Shown here: piece by piece, positions 25,861 through 38,443 of the stretch
How the letters are laid out: every line of letters starts with the position of its first letter
Numbering within the stretch: position 1 is the stretch's first letter
NCBI GenBank assembly: GCA_027483945.1
Contig: JAIXTM010000018.1
Coordinates: 248,001 to 312,000, forward strand
DNA from: Hyphomicrobiales bacterium
GTDB taxonomy: Bacteria > Pseudomonadota > Alphaproteobacteria > Rhizobiales > Beijerinckiaceae
DNA length: 64,000 nucleotides
Direction of reading: 5' to 3'
Program-made: the position numbers and the translations under genes
The notes under the pieces: model-generated
What the model saw: the letters and a program-made list of their open reading frames with translations, nothing else
Told to the model about the DNA's origin: nothing
The model's database searches: none

Positions 25861-27420
25861 TTATTCCCACTCGATCGTGCCGGGGGGCTTCGAGGTGATA
25901 TCGTAGGTCACGCGGTTGATGCCCTTGACCTCGTTGATGATCCGCGTCGCGACGCGGCCGAGGAAGGCCATGTCGAAGGGATAGAAATCGGCGGTCATGC
26001 CGTCGACGGAGGTCACGGCGCGCAGGGCGCAGACATGGTCGTAGGTGCGCCCGTCGCCCATGACGCCGACGGTGCGCACGGGGAGGAGCACTGCGAAAGC
26101 CTGCCAGATGATGTCGTAGAGGCCGGCCTTGCGAATCTCGTCGAGATAGATCGCGTCGGCCTTGCGCAGGATGTCGAGCTTCTCGCGGGTGATCTCGCCG
26201 GGGCAGCGGATGGCGAGGCCGGGCCCGGGGAATGGGTGGCGGCCGACGAAGGCGTCGGGCAGGCCGAGCTCCCGGCCGAGCGCCCTCACCTCGTCCTTGA
26301 AGAGCTCGCGCAGCGGCTCGACGAGCTTCATGTTCATGCGCTCCGGCAGGCCGCCCACATTGTGGTGGCTCTTGATCGTCACCGACGGGCCGCCGGTGAA
26401 GGAGACGCTTTCGATCACGTCGGGATAGAGCGTGCCCTGCGCCAGGAATTCGGCGCCCCCGATTTTTTTCGCCTCGGCCTCGAAGACCTCGACGAAGAGC
26501 CGGCCGATCGTCTTGCGCTTGACCTCCGGGTCGCTGACGCCTTGCAGCGCGCCGAGGAACAGGTCCTCGGCCTCCACGTGGACCAGCGGGATGTTGTAAT
26601 GGTCGCGGAACAGGGTGACGACCTGCTCGGCCTCCGCCTGGCGCATCAGGCCGTGATCGACGAAGACGCAGGTGAGCTGGTCGCCGATGGCCTCGTGGAT
26701 CAGGACCGCCGCCACGGCGGAATCGACGCCGCCGGACAGGCCGCAGATGACGCGGCCGGTGCCGACCTGCTCGCGGATCTTGCCAATGGCCTCGTCGCGA
26801 TAGGCGGCCATGGTCCAGTCCGCCCGGCAGCCGGCGATGCGGGTGACGAAATTGGCGAGGAGCCGCGCGCCGTCCGGCGTGTGGTAGACCTCCGGGTGGA
26901 ACATCGTCGTGTAGATGCGCCGGCCCTCGTCGGAAGCGATGGCGAAGGGCGCATTCTCCGACGTCGCCTTGACGGTGAAGCCTTCCGGCAATTGCGTGAC
27001 GCGATCGCCGTGGCTCATCCAGACCGGATAGCGCCCGCCGACCTCCCAGAGGCCGTCGAACAGCGCGCTTGGCGCCTTCACGTCGATCTCGGCCCGGCCG
27101 AACTCGGCGGCATGGCCGCCCTCCACCACGCCGCCCAGTTGAACGCAGGTGGTCTGCTGCCCGTAGCAGATGCCCAGCACGGGGATGCCTGCCTCGAAGA
27201 CCGCCTGCGGGGCCCGCGGAGAGCCCTCGTCCAGCACCGAGCATGGCCCGCCCGACAGGATGACGCCCTTGGGCCGGAATTCCGGGAAGACGGCTTCCGC
27301 CCTCTGGAACGGCACGATCTCGCAATAGACCCCCGCCTCGCGGATGCGGCGCGCGATCAGCTGCGTCACCTGGCTGCCAAAATCGACGATGAGGATCTTG
27401 TCGTGATGGGTCTCGGTCAT
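25861..27420 (-). CDS. guaA: GMP synthase (glutamine-hydrolysing)
   Basis: 519 residues, full length. Converts XMP to GMP using ATP and glutamine in purine synthesis. N-terminal class I glutamine amidotransferase with nucleophile C85 in LGICYGQQT. Central ATP pyrophosphatase domain with the PP-loop [13 protein letters not shown] near residue 230. C-terminal dimerisation domain ending in the conserved GTIEWE. An inverted repeat CGGCGGG/CCCGCCG (27432-27449) sits immediately before the start codon and could limit ribosome access. guaB lies 2 kb away on the same strand, so both steps from IMP to GMP are close together. Confidence 0.98.
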   Translation of the reverse strand: MTETHHDKILIVDFGSQVTQLIARRIREAGVYCEIVPFQRAEAVFPEFRPKGVILSGGPCSVLDEGSPRAPQAVFEAGIPVLGICYGQQTTCVQLGGVVEGGHAAEFGRAEIDVKAPSALFDGLWEVGGRYPVWMSHGDRVTQLPEGFTVKATSENAPFAIASDEGRRIYTTMFHPEVYHTPDGARLLANFVTRIAGCRADWTMAAYRDEAIGKIREQVGTGRVICGLSGGVDSAVAAVLIHEAIGDQLTCVFVDHGLMRQAEAEQVVTLFRDHYNIPLVHVEAEDLFLGALQGVSDPEVKRKTIGRLFVEVFEAEAKKIGGAEFLAQGTLYPDVIESVSFTGGPSVTIKSHHNVGGLPERMNMKLVEPLRELFKDEVRALGRELGLPDAFVGRHPFPGPGLAIRCPGEITREKLDILRKADAIYLDEIRKAGLYDIIWQAFAVLLPVRTVGVMGDGRTYDHVCALRAVTSVDGMTADFYPFDMAFLGRVATRIINEVKGINRVTYDITSKPPGTIEWE

Positions 27421-27504
27421 GGGCGGTCCGGCGGCGGGATCACCCGCCGGTTAAGGCATTCAGGAGACCAGCGCAACCGCGCGAAGGCGGGGTCCGCCGC
27501 GCCA

Positions 27505-28797
27505 TCAACGCCTGACGAGAAGCCGGGCGTAGAACCCGTCCGTGCCGCTGCGCAGCGGGGTCAGCTGCAGGCCCCCGGCGGTGGTCGACCAGGGCAGCGG
27601 ATCGAAGGGCGCGTCGCGGAACCCGTCCGCCGCCGCCAGCGCCCCGAAGCCCTTGTGGCGGGCGAGGAAGGAGGCGACCGCTTCGTCGTTCTCCTCCGGC
27701 AGGACCGAGCAGGTGATGTAGAGGATCCGCCCGCCCGGGCGGACGAGCCGCGCGGCGCGGTCCAGCACCGAGGCCTGCTCGGAGACGCGCAGCGCCAGCG
27801 CGTTGGGGCGCAGGCGCCATTTGGCGTCCGGGTTGCGGCGCCAGGTGCCGGTGCCCGTGCAGGGCGCGTCCACGAGGACGAGGTCGGCGGTCCCGTCGAG
27901 ATCGGCGAGCGGGTCGTGCCCCCTGCCCTTGGGCGGCCTCGTCTCCACGTTGTGGATGCCGGCGCGGGTCAGCCGGTCGTAGATGGGCGCAAGGCGCCGC
28001 GGATCGGCGTCGGTCGCCACGATGCGGCCCTTGTTCTCCATGAGGGCCGCGAGCGCGAGCGTCTTTCCGCCTCCGCCGGCGCAGAGGTCCACGACCTCCA
28101 TGCCGGGCCGAGCGTCGGCGAGGCGCGAGACGATCTGCGAGCCCTCGTCCTGGATCTCGAACCAGCCGTCATAGAACGGCTTCTCGGCCTGAAGGGAGGG
28201 GCCGCGGCCGTCGTCGCCGACCGTGAAGCGCAGCCCGTCCGGCGACCAGGACGTGCGCTGGGGATTGATGTGCCGCAGCTCCCATTCGGCCTGCTCGCGC
28301 GTCGCCTTCAGGGCATTGACCCGGATGTCGATGGGCGCGCGGGCCGACAGGGCCTGCATTTCGGCCACCAGCGCCGGCCCGAAGGCGGTGCGCAGCGACG
28401 GGACCAGCCAGTCGGGGCAGTCGCAGCGGACCTCGTCCGGCGCGGCGTCCAGGCGGCGCGGGTCGGCAAGCGCATCGGCTTCGGCTTGCGAGAGCGGCGC
28501 CGGCGCATGGCCCTCGCCGCTACACAGGGCCGCGACCTCGTCGGCGCTCAGGCCGCGCTGGAGCGGCAGGCTGCCGAGCAGCACGGCGCGCGGCTCCTCG
28601 CTGCCCATCAGCCAGGCGGCGGAGGCCCGGCGGCGCAGCGCGTCGTAGACGAGGCTGGCGATCGCCGCCCGGTCCTTGGAGCCGGCAAAGCGGTGGGACA
28701 GGCCCCAGTCCTTCAGCGCGTCCGGCGCGGGGCGCCGCCGGGCGGCGATGTCGGCCAGAACCTCGATGGCGGCGGACAGGCGGGCGGCAGGCGTCAC
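27505..28797 (-). CDS. RsmB/NOP-family rRNA cytosine-C5 methyltransferase
   Basis: 430 residues. S-adenosylmethionine-dependent RNA m5C methyltransferase. SAM-binding motif VDLCAGGGGKTLALAA, and the two characteristic cysteines: motif IV DAPCTGTGTWRRNPDAKW (about residue 311) and motif VI LYITCSVLPEEN (about 362). The N terminus is an alpha-helical NusB-like region as in RsmB, which modifies 16S rRNA C967 in E. coli; whether this one has the same target is not certain. Starts with GTG. The MAPEG gene stop is one base away, so the two are co-transcribed. Confidence 0.93.
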   Translation of the reverse strand: MTPAARLSAAIEVLADIAARRRPAPDALKDWGLSHRFAGSKDRAAIASLVYDALRRRASAAWLMGSEEPRAVLLGSLPLQRGLSADEVAALCSGEGHAPAPLSQAEADALADPRRLDAAPDEVRCDCPDWLVPSLRTAFGPALVAEMQALSARAPIDIRVNALKATREQAEWELRHINPQRTSWSPDGLRFTVGDDGRGPSLQAEKPFYDGWFEIQDEGSQIVSRLADARPGMEVVDLCAGGGGKTLALAALMENKGRIVATDADPRRLAPIYDRLTRAGIHNVETRPPKGRGHDPLADLDGTADLVLVDAPCTGTGTWRRNPDAKWRLRPNALALRVSEQASVLDRAARLVRPGGRILYITCSVLPEENDEAVASFLARHKGFGALAAADGFRDAPFDPLPWSTTAGGLQLTPLRSGTDGFYARLLVRR

Positions 28798-28798
28798 G

Positions 28799-29221
28799 TC
28801 AGATGCCGGCGAGGATGCGAAGGGCGAGCATCAGCCACATGACGGCAAGGACGAGGACGCCGGCGAGAAAGACCTTGAAGCGGTGCTGCAGCCGGTTGCT
28901 GCCGGTATGGACATAGGTGTGCAGGAGCCTGAGCGCCACGAACAACCATTCCAGCACGACGAAGATGAGATCCGCCTTCTGCGTGATGATGGCGATCACG
29001 ACCGCGACGTAGAACAGGACCGGGAGCTGGAACTGGTTGTGGTAATTGTTGGCGACCTTGGTCGGCCCCTCGGGCCAGGCCGGCTCGCCGAGGGCGATCT
29101 GCCCGATCTTGACCTCGCCGCGGCGGATCGCCCCCAGACGCGAGCGGCCCATCCAGACCAGCAGCGCGAAGGTGAGGCCGACCAGGACGAAGACCGGCAG
29201 GAGCACGGACTGGATGGTCAT
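28799..29221 (-). CDS. MAPEG-family membrane protein
   Basis: 140 residues with four predicted membrane helices. The pattern RRGEVKIGQIALGE then NNYHNQFQLPVLFYV and LRLLHTYVHTGSNRLQHR matches the MAPEG family (membrane-associated eicosanoid/glutathione metabolism proteins). In bacteria these are small inner-membrane proteins, some with glutathione transferase activity, mostly of unknown role. It lies between guaB and the rRNA methyltransferase with very short gaps (20 and 1 bases), so it belongs to their operon. Confidence 0.88.
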   Translation of the reverse strand: MTIQSVLLPVFVLVGLTFALLVWMGRSRLGAIRRGEVKIGQIALGEPAWPEGPTKVANNYHNQFQLPVLFYVAVVIAIITQKADLIFVVLEWLFVALRLLHTYVHTGSNRLQHRFKVFLAGVLVLAVMWLMLALRILAGI

Positions 29222-29241
29222 GGGGTCGGTCCTTTCCGCGC

Positions 29242-32401
<3,160 letters not shown>

Positions 32402-32460
32402 GGCGGGGAACAGACCGATGCGGGGGCCGTTGGCGGGATAACCCCCGAGGAGTTCCGCCC

Positions 32461-33297
32461 ATGTCCATGCCCGCCCAGTCGCAGCAGCACCAACCCGGCC
32501 GCGAGGCCGTCATGAATCCGCGGCCGGAATACGAGCCCCGCTTCCCCGGCTCGGGCCGTCTGGAGGACAAGGTCGTCCTCATCACCGGCGGCGACAGCGG
32601 CATCGGCCGCGCCGTCGCGGTCGCGGCGGCGCGCGAGGGCGCCGACGTCGTCATCGTCTATCTGGAGGAGAACGAGGACGCCCGCGAGACGGTGGACGCC
32701 ATCGCCCGCGAGGGCGGCGCCTCGCTCGCCATCGCCGGCGACGTGGGGTCGGAGGCGTTCTGCCAGGACGCGGTGCGCCAGACGATGGAACGGTTCGGCC
32801 GGCTCGACGTCCTGATCAACAACGCGGCCGAGCAGCATACGCGGGAGGACCCGGCGGACTTCACCGAAGAGAGCCTGGAGCGGACCTTCCGCACGAACAT
32901 CTTCAGCTTCTTCTTCATGGTGAAGGCCGCGATGCCGCATCTGAAGCGCGGCGCCTCGATCATCAACACGACCTCGATCACCGCCTTCCAGGGCCACGAG
33001 CAGCTGCTCGACTATTCCGCCACCAAGGGCGCGATCCTGACCTATACGCGCTCGCTTTCGCAGCGGCTCGCCTCCGAGGGCATCCGCGTGAACGCCGTCG
33101 CGCCGGGCCCGATCTGGACCCCGCTGATCCCGGCCTCGTTCGACGAGAAGCACACGGCCGAACACGGCAAGGACGCGCCGCTCGGGCGGCCGGGCCAGCC
33201 CAACGAGGTGGCACCGGCCTTCATCTTCCTGGCGAGCGAGGACGCGTCCTACATCACCGGGCAGGTGATCCATCCCAATGGCGGCACGCCGACCTGA
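32461..33297 (+). CDS. SDR family oxidoreductase (YghA-like)
   Basis: 278 residues. The N-terminal extension of about 40 residues (MSMPAQSQQHQPGRE) before VVLITGGDSGIGRAVAVAA is typical of the YghA / general-stress SDR group rather than of shorter SDRs. Catalytic residues: serine in IINTTSITAFQ, tyrosine and lysine in YSATKGAILTYTRSLSQ. The C terminus ITGQVIHPNGGTPT fits. GAGGAG precedes the ATG. Members are often linked to osmotic or solvent stress; the reaction is unknown. The stop abuts the convergent rlmE gene with no gap. Confidence 0.9.
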   Translation: MSMPAQSQQHQPGREAVMNPRPEYEPRFPGSGRLEDKVVLITGGDSGIGRAVAVAAAREGADVVIVYLEENEDARETVDAIAREGGASLAIAGDVGSEAFCQDAVRQTMERFGRLDVLINNAAEQHTREDPADFTEESLERTFRTNIFSFFFMVKAAMPHLKRGASIINTTSITAFQGHEQLLDYSATKGAILTYTRSLSQRLASEGIRVNAVAPGPIWTPLIPASFDEKHTAEHGKDAPLGRPGQPNEVAPAFIFLASEDASYITGQVIHPNGGTPT

Positions 33298-33993
33298 TCA
33301 GTCGTCCTGACGACCGCGGAAGCCGGTGGCGAGCACGTAGAGCTCGGAGGAGTCGGCGCGGCTGGCCGCCGGCTTGACGTGGCGCACCACCGCAAAGTCG
33401 CGCTTCAGGTCGGCGAGGAGCGCGTTCTCCGTGCCGCCCTGGAGCACCTTGGCGAGAAAGGCGCCGCCGGGCGCCAGCACTTCGCGGGCGAATTCGGCGG
33501 CCGCCTCGGCAAGACCCATGATCTTCAGATGATCGGTCTTGCGGTGCCCGGTGGCGTTGGCGGCCATGTCGGACATGACGAGGTCCGCCTCGCCGCCGAG
33601 CAGTGCCTTGAGGCGATCGGGCGCCGTCTCGTCCATGAAGTCGAGGACGATGAAGGTGGCGCCCGCCATCGGCTCGACCTCCAGCAGATCGATCCCGACG
33701 ATGCGGCCCTTGCCCTTGTCCAGCCCGATCTTGCGGGCGGCCACCTGCGCCCATCCTCCGGGCGCCGCGCCCAGGTCGACGACCCGCGCGCCGGACTTCA
33801 GCAAGTGGAACCGCTTGTCCATCTCGATGAGCTTGAAGGCGGCCCGCGAGCGCCACCCTTCAGCCTTCGCCTTGGCGACGTAAGGGTCGTTGAGCTGCCG
33901 CTCCAGCCAGAGCTTGGAGGACAGAGTGCGCTTTCCCGCGGTCTTCACCCGGACCTTGAGGTTGCGCGGGCCGGAGCCCTTCTTCTCGGTCAT
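33298..33993 (-). CDS. rlmE: 23S rRNA 2'-O-ribose U2552 methyltransferase
   Basis: 231 residues. FtsJ/RrmJ family: modifies the A-loop of 23S rRNA and helps 50S maturation. [16 protein letters not shown] and the SAM site [20 protein letters not shown], then DFMDETAPD and [14 protein letters not shown] carry the K-D-K-E catalytic set. The first 30 residues are basic and form the usual alphaproteobacterial extension. The start overlaps the Ppx/GppA stop by ATGA, so they are one transcript. Confidence 0.96.
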   Translation of the reverse strand: MTEKKGSGPRNLKVRVKTAGKRTLSSKLWLERQLNDPYVAKAKAEGWRSRAAFKLIEMDKRFHLLKSGARVVDLGAAPGGWAQVAARKIGLDKGKGRIVGIDLLEVEPMAGATFIVLDFMDETAPDRLKALLGGEADLVMSDMAANATGHRKTDHLKIMGLAEAAAEFAREVLAPGGAFLAKVLQGGTENALLADLKRDFAVVRHVKPAASRADSSELYVLATGFRGRQDD

Positions 33994-35111
33994 CGCCGGC
34001 CCCTGCGGCGCCAGACGCCGTCTTCGCGCATCATCTTCATCAGCATGCCCTCGCGCAGCCCGCGATCCGCGATGCGAATGCGCGGGGCCGGGAAGGTCCG
34101 GCGGATCGCCTCCAGGATCGCGCAGCCCGCGATGACGAGGTCGGCCCGGTCCTGGCCGATGCAGGCATTGGCCGCCCGCTCCTCGAAGCTCATGGCGACT
34201 AGCCGCTGCAGCACGGCGTCCACTTCGCCCGCCTGCATCCAGAGCCCGTCAACGAGCCGCCGGTCGTAGCGCGGGAGGCCTAGATGGACGCCGGCGATGG
34301 TCGTGACCGTGCCGGACGTGCCCAGGAGGTGGAAGCCTCGCATCTTCCGCGCCCCGGCGGCCCGGCTGGCGAAACTGCCGAGAAGCCCGGTGACCTCGTG
34401 GACCATGGCCTCGAAGATCTCGGGCGTGACGTGGCGCCCGCCATGGCGCTCGGCCAGCGTGACGACGCCGGCGGGCAGCGAGGTCCAGGCGCGCACCCTG
34501 TCGGCCACGGAGCCGCGCTGCTGGCGCCCGGCGAGCCAGACGATCTCTGTGGACCCGCCGCCGATATCGAAGAGCAGGATGCCTTCCGCCTCGGGATCGG
34601 CCAGGCTGGCGCAGCCGGAGGCGGCAAGCAGGGCCTCGGTCTCGCGGTCGACGATCTCCAGCCTCAGGCCGGTCTCGGCCTCGACGAGCGACACGAATTC
34701 GGCGCCGTTCGCCGCCAGGCGACAGGCCTCGGTGGCGACCAGGCGCGTGCGCGTCGCCCGGCGCGTCGCGATCTTGGCGGCGCAGACCTTCAGTGCGTCG
34801 ACGGAGCGGCGGATCGCGTCGTCGCCGAGCCGGTTGGTGGAGACGATCCCCTCCCCGAGACGGACGATCCGCGAGAAGGCGTCGACCACGCGGAAGCCGT
34901 GCGGCGAGGGCTGAGCGATGAGGAGACGGCAATTATTCGTGCCGAGGTCGAGCGCCGCGTAGGTCGCGGCACGCGGGCCCTGTCGCGCCTCCGGGCCGGC
35001 TTGCGGCACGGGCGACGAGCCGCCCGCCGAGGCAGCCCCGGCGGCATGGCGTTCCTCGCTCATCGGCAAGGCATATCCTTCGGCGCTCTCCGGCGGACCT
35101 GGAGCGCTCAT
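33990..35111 (-). CDS. Ppx/GppA-family exopolyphosphatase / pppGpp phosphatase
   Basis: 373 residues, the short (single-domain pair) form common in alphaproteobacteria. ASKHA fold: phosphate-1 motif [14 protein letters not shown] near residue 53, the [11 protein letters not shown] segment, and phosphate-2 motif [13 protein letters not shown]. Hydrolyses polyphosphate ends or pppGpp; which one cannot be told. The first 50 residues are low-complexity Ala/Pro/Gly, and an internal ATG at 35063 is an equally good start. Overlaps rlmE by 4 bases, an arrangement often seen in Hyphomicrobiales. Confidence 0.93.
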   Translation of the reverse strand: MSAPGPPESAEGYALPMSEERHAAGAASAGGSSPVPQAGPEARQGPRAATYAALDLGTNNCRLLIAQPSPHGFRVVDAFSRIVRLGEGIVSTNRLGDDAIRRSVDALKVCAAKIATRRATRTRLVATEACRLAANGAEFVSLVEAETGLRLEIVDRETEALLAASGCASLADPEAEGILLFDIGGGSTEIVWLAGRQQRGSVADRVRAWTSLPAGVVTLAERHGGRHVTPEIFEAMVHEVTGLLGSFASRAAGARKMRGFHLLGTSGTVTTIAGVHLGLPRYDRRLVDGLWMQAGEVDAVLQRLVAMSFEERAANACIGQDRADLVIAGCAILEAIRRTFPAPRIRIADRGLREGMLMKMMREDGVWRRRGRR

Positions 35112-35274
35112 CGATTGTCACTTGCCGGAAAGCCTATCAAGGGCGGCGCCCGCCCGCCAGACAAAAGGCATCCCCGAGGTCAAACGAGGCGGGAACCCCC
35201 GCCCCTGCCCGCGCGTTCGCCCTGCGCGAAGGAGGCGTGATGGCCAGCTCGAATCAAAGCCCGGCGGATCCGGC

Positions 35275-35988
35275 ATGTCCGCGATGACGCGAGACGAGGA
35301 CCATGAAGGCGACGACCGCGCCGCGGTCCTGTTCTGGACGGCGGTCGTCGGCTTCGTCCTGCTGATCGCCTTCGCGCTGGCCTTCCTGCCGCTGGGCGAA
35401 TGGGTGACCGATTTCAGCGACTGGCTGACGGGGCTCGGCGCCCTCGGCATCGTGGCATTCTGCCTGGCTTATATCGTCATGATGCTGCTGCTGGTTCCCG
35501 CCTCGCCGATCTCCATCGCGGCGGGCGTAGCCTATGGCTGGTCGGCGCTGCCGCTGGTGACGCTCGTCGCCACGGCGGGGGCCTTCATCGCCTTCCTGAT
35601 CGGGCGCTACGCGGCCGGTGACAAGGTCAATCGCATCATCCGCCGCCGGCCGACAATGAAGGCGGCGACCGAAGCGGTGGCGGAGGAGCACTGGACGACG
35701 CTTGCCCTTCTCCGGCTCAGCCCGCTGGTGCCGTTCAACGTCCAGAACTACCTGCTCGGCATCACCGAGGTCTCGACGCGGACCTATCTGATCTCCACCC
35801 TTGCCGGCATCGTCCCGGGCGCCACGCTGAACGTCTATCTCGGGGTCGTCGGCCGCGCCGTGACGCAGGGCGAGGCCGGGCCCGTGGAATGGGCTTCGCT
35901 CGGTGTGGGCCTCGCCGCGACGATCGCGGTCACGGTCCTGGTCTCCAAGCGCGCCAAGGCCAAGCTGTCGGAGAAGGGTATCGGCTGA
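35275..35988 (+). CDS. VTT-domain (TVP38/TMEM64) membrane protein
   Basis: About 237 residues and five to six membrane segments. The VTT/SNARE-associated core is visible as MLLLVPASPISIAAGVAYG, FLIGRYAAGDKV and LLRLSPLVPFNVQNYLLG, with a conserved proline and arginine in the re-entrant loop. Homologues (DedA/TVP38) are implicated in lipid scrambling or transport. ATG at 35275 or 35284 (both weakly preceded by GGCGGA) are possible starts. It overlaps the phospholipase D gene by ATGA; in other bacteria these two domains occur fused in one polypeptide, so they probably act together at the membrane. Confidence 0.87.
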   Translation: MSAMTRDEDHEGDDRAAVLFWTAVVGFVLLIAFALAFLPLGEWVTDFSDWLTGLGALGIVAFCLAYIVMMLLLVPASPISIAAGVAYGWSALPLVTLVATAGAFIAFLIGRYAAGDKVNRIIRRRPTMKAATEAVAEEHWTTLALLRLSPLVPFNVQNYLLGITEVSTRTYLISTLAGIVPGATLNVYLGVVGRAVTQGEAGPVEWASLGVGLAATIAVTVLVSKRAKAKLSEKGIG

Positions 35989-37490
35989 TGCACGGGGCCC
36001 TCGCCATACGTCTGGAAGAGCAGCCGGTTCCCGATGACGCTCCCGCGCTGCTCGTTCCCGGCCGCAATTGCTGGCGCATCGAGACCGCGGACCGGGCGTC
36101 CGTCCTGATGGACGGCGAGGCCTATTTCGCAGCCGCGAAAAGCGCGATCCTCAATGCCCGTCGCTCTGTGTTCCTGGCGGGCTGGCAGTTCGATGCCCGG
36201 ACGCGGATGGAGCCCGGCGATGCCAGGCCCGGCGTGCCGGACGCGATCGGCGCGGTGCTGAACCATGCCGTCGCCGCCAATCCGGAACTCGACATCCGCG
36301 TCCTGGTCTGGGACGTGCCGCTTTTCATCGCCGCGGCGCATAACTGGTTCCCGCACCGGGCGCGCTATGGCTGGCTCGACAAGCGCATCCATTTCCAGGT
36401 CGACGGCAAGCTGCCGGGCAGCGCGTGCCATCACCAGAAGATCCTCGTCGTGGACGACCGGATCGCCTTCTGCGGCGGCATGGATTTCGCGCCCAACCGC
36501 TGGGACAGCCGGGACCATATCGACCGGGACCCGCGTCGGCGGGTGCCGTCGGGCACGATCTGTCCGCCGCGGCACGACCTCATGCTGCTGATGGAGGGCG
36601 ACGCCGCGAGCGCGCTGGCCGAACTCGTTCGGCAGCGCTGGCACCGCGCCACGGGCGAGACGATGCCCGACCCCGTCCCGGCCATCGGCGAGAGCCCCTG
36701 GCCGGCAGAGGCGGAGGTCCACCTCACGGGGGCTTCGATCGGCATCAGCCGTACGCAGCCGGAATGGTATGGCGGCGGCGAGATCCGCGAGAACGAGGCC
36801 CTTTACGAGGACGCCATCGCAGCGGCCCGTCACCTTATCGTGCTGGAGAACCAGTACTTCGCCTCGGGACCCATGGCGGACGCGCTGGTGCGGCGCCTGA
36901 AGGAGCCGGACGGGCCGGAAATCGTGGTCATCTGCTCGGGCAACAGTCCCGGAACGATGGACGCCCTGACCATGGACAGCCCGCGGGACATGCTGATCGC
37001 GCGGCTGCGGGATGCGGACGAGCATGGCCGCTTCACGCCCGTGGCGCCGCGCACGGAGAAGGGCCGGAACGTGATCGTCCATTCCAAGGTGATGATCATC
37101 GACGACCGGCTGCTGCGGATCGGGTCCTCCAACCTGAACAACCGCTCGATGGGCTACGACACCGAGTGCGACGTGACCATCGAAGCTCCGTCCGGCCCTG
37201 CGGGCGCGGCGGCCCGCGCGATGATCGCGCGCTTCCGGGCCGAGCTGGTCGCGCATTACCTGCACCGCAAGGCGGACGAAGTCGTCGCGGCCTGCCGCGA
37301 GGGTTCGCTGGCTCACGCGATCACAAAGCTGGACGCGCGCGCCGCGCGGCGGCTGGCGCCCATCGACCCGGGCCATCCGACGCTGCTGCACCGGCTGGCG
37401 GCGCGGCTGCACCTGTTCGATCCGATGGGCGCGGCCGATGCCTGGCGCCCCTGGCGGCGCAGGACCGCGCGGATCGAGCGCGAGCTCTGA
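35988..37490 (+). CDS. Phospholipase D-family protein
   Basis: 500 residues with two HKD motifs: HHQKILVVDD near residue 148 and HSKVMIIDD near 365, each followed by GG or GSSNLNNRSMG. This is the phospholipase D / transphosphatidylase fold; two intact motifs make one active site. There is no signal peptide, so the protein is cytoplasmic or peripheral on the inner membrane. Starts at the ATG overlapping the VTT stop. The product could cleave phospholipids or act on cardiolipin-like lipids; the TECDVTIEAP segment is typical of the plant-type PLD group. It ends 4 bases from the convergent EEP-family gene. Confidence 0.92.
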   Translation: MHGALAIRLEEQPVPDDAPALLVPGRNCWRIETADRASVLMDGEAYFAAAKSAILNARRSVFLAGWQFDARTRMEPGDARPGVPDAIGAVLNHAVAANPELDIRVLVWDVPLFIAAAHNWFPHRARYGWLDKRIHFQVDGKLPGSACHHQKILVVDDRIAFCGGMDFAPNRWDSRDHIDRDPRRRVPSGTICPPRHDLMLLMEGDAASALAELVRQRWHRATGETMPDPVPAIGESPWPAEAEVHLTGASIGISRTQPEWYGGGEIRENEALYEDAIAAARHLIVLENQYFASGPMADALVRRLKEPDGPEIVVICSGNSPGTMDALTMDSPRDMLIARLRDADEHGRFTPVAPRTEKGRNVIVHSKVMIIDDRLLRIGSSNLNNRSMGYDTECDVTIEAPSGPAGAAARAMIARFRAELVAHYLHRKADEVVAACREGSLAHAITKLDARAARRLAPIDPGHPTLLHRLAARLHLFDPMGAADAWRPWRRRTARIEREL

Positions 37491-37494
37491 CGGG

Positions 37495-38325
37495 TCAGCC
37501 CTTCGTGGGCTTGTCCTCCAGCCGCAGGTCGACCACGAGCGGCAGGTGATCGGAGGCCAGCGCGACGAGGCCGTGGCGCGGCACTTCCACGTGCTCGACC
37601 TGAATGGCGCCGCGGAACATCACATGGTCCAGCCGCAGGACGGGCCAGCGCACGGGGAAGGTCCGCTTGGGCCGCCGACCCGGCGGCGACAATTGCGAAT
37701 CGACGAGGTGGCGCGTCAGCAGCCGGTAGGCGGCGGAGCGCGGCGGCGCGTTGAGGTCGCCGACGAGGACAGCCGGATCGCGGCAATCGGGATGGCCGAG
37801 CCAGTCCGGCCCCAGCAGCTCGCGCGCCTGCATCACGCGCTCGCGGCCGACGAGGCCCAGATGCGTGTTCACGACCTGCAGCTTGATCCCCGCGACGTCG
37901 ATCTCCACCCAGAGCGCGCCGCGCGGCTCGATCCGCTTCAGCCGCTCGGGCGCGGGGAGCGCGGCAGTGTGGACAAGGCGCGAGGGCAGATGGGTGAGGA
38001 CGGCGTCGCCGTAGCGCTCCTCCATCACGTGCAGGACGGGGTGAAAGTGCAGGCTCATGCTCAGGTGGTCGGCGATGGCCTGCGCCTGGTCGACGCTGCG
38101 GGTGCGCGGACGCCTGATGTCCAGCTCCTGGAGCGCGACGATGTCGGGCTCGAAGGCCGCCAGAACCTCGCCGATGCGCTGGGGCGACAATTGGCCGTCC
38201 ACGCCGAGGCAGCGCCGGACGTTGTAGGTGACGATCCGGACGGTGTGGCCGCGCCCGCGCGCGGGCGACGGCGTGGCCGAAGCGGGGGGCGGCTCGGGCG
38301 ATTCCCGGTGGCTGTCCTGTGTCAT
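37495..38325 (-). CDS. Endonuclease/exonuclease/phosphatase (EEP) family protein
   Basis: 276 residues. EEP fold: IVTYNVRRCLGVDG, PDIVALQELDIRR (metal-binding Glu), VVNTHLGLVGRER, VLVGDLNAPP and the C-terminal SDHLPLVVDL (catalytic Asp-His). Members include DNases, sphingomyelinases and inositol-phosphate phosphatases; the PRGALWVEIDVAG style is that of uncharacterised hydrolases that accompany phospholipase D and VTT proteins. The first 27 residues are disordered-looking. It is convergent with the phospholipase D gene, so it is a partner by neighbourhood, not by transcript. Confidence 0.88.
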   Translation of the reverse strand: MTQDSHRESPEPPPASATPSPARGRGHTVRIVTYNVRRCLGVDGQLSPQRIGEVLAAFEPDIVALQELDIRRPRTRSVDQAQAIADHLSMSLHFHPVLHVMEERYGDAVLTHLPSRLVHTAALPAPERLKRIEPRGALWVEIDVAGIKLQVVNTHLGLVGRERVMQARELLGPDWLGHPDCRDPAVLVGDLNAPPRSAAYRLLTRHLVDSQLSPPGRRPKRTFPVRWPVLRLDHVMFRGAIQVEHVEVPRHGLVALASDHLPLVVDLRLEDKPTKG

Positions 38326-38390
38326 CCCTCGCCTAACGCACGGAAGCCCTTGCGGGTTCGCTCCAGGCCGATCGCTGAAGCCATAACGCA

Positions 38391-38424
38391 GGAAGCCGCC
38401 GGGGCGCCATGCCCGGCGGCTTCC
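38391..38424 (-). terminator. Strong hairpin after pyruvate kinase, probable terminator
   Basis: A 13-bp perfect stem (GGAAGCCGCCGGG at 38391-38403 with CCCGGCGGCTTCC at 38412-38424) closes an 8-base loop, 19 bases past the pyruvate kinase stop. There is no T run on either side, so it may act as an RNA 3' end stabiliser or a Rho-assisted stop rather than a classic terminator. Confidence 0.55.
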
Positions 38425-38443
38425 ATGGTGAAGGTTCGCGGCG

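Noticed and set aside
25732-28842. A 1036-codon plus-strand frame across guaA and the rRNA methyltransferase
   Set aside because: It lies antisense to two unmistakable enzymes and its translation is Arg/Ala/Asp-rich without motifs.
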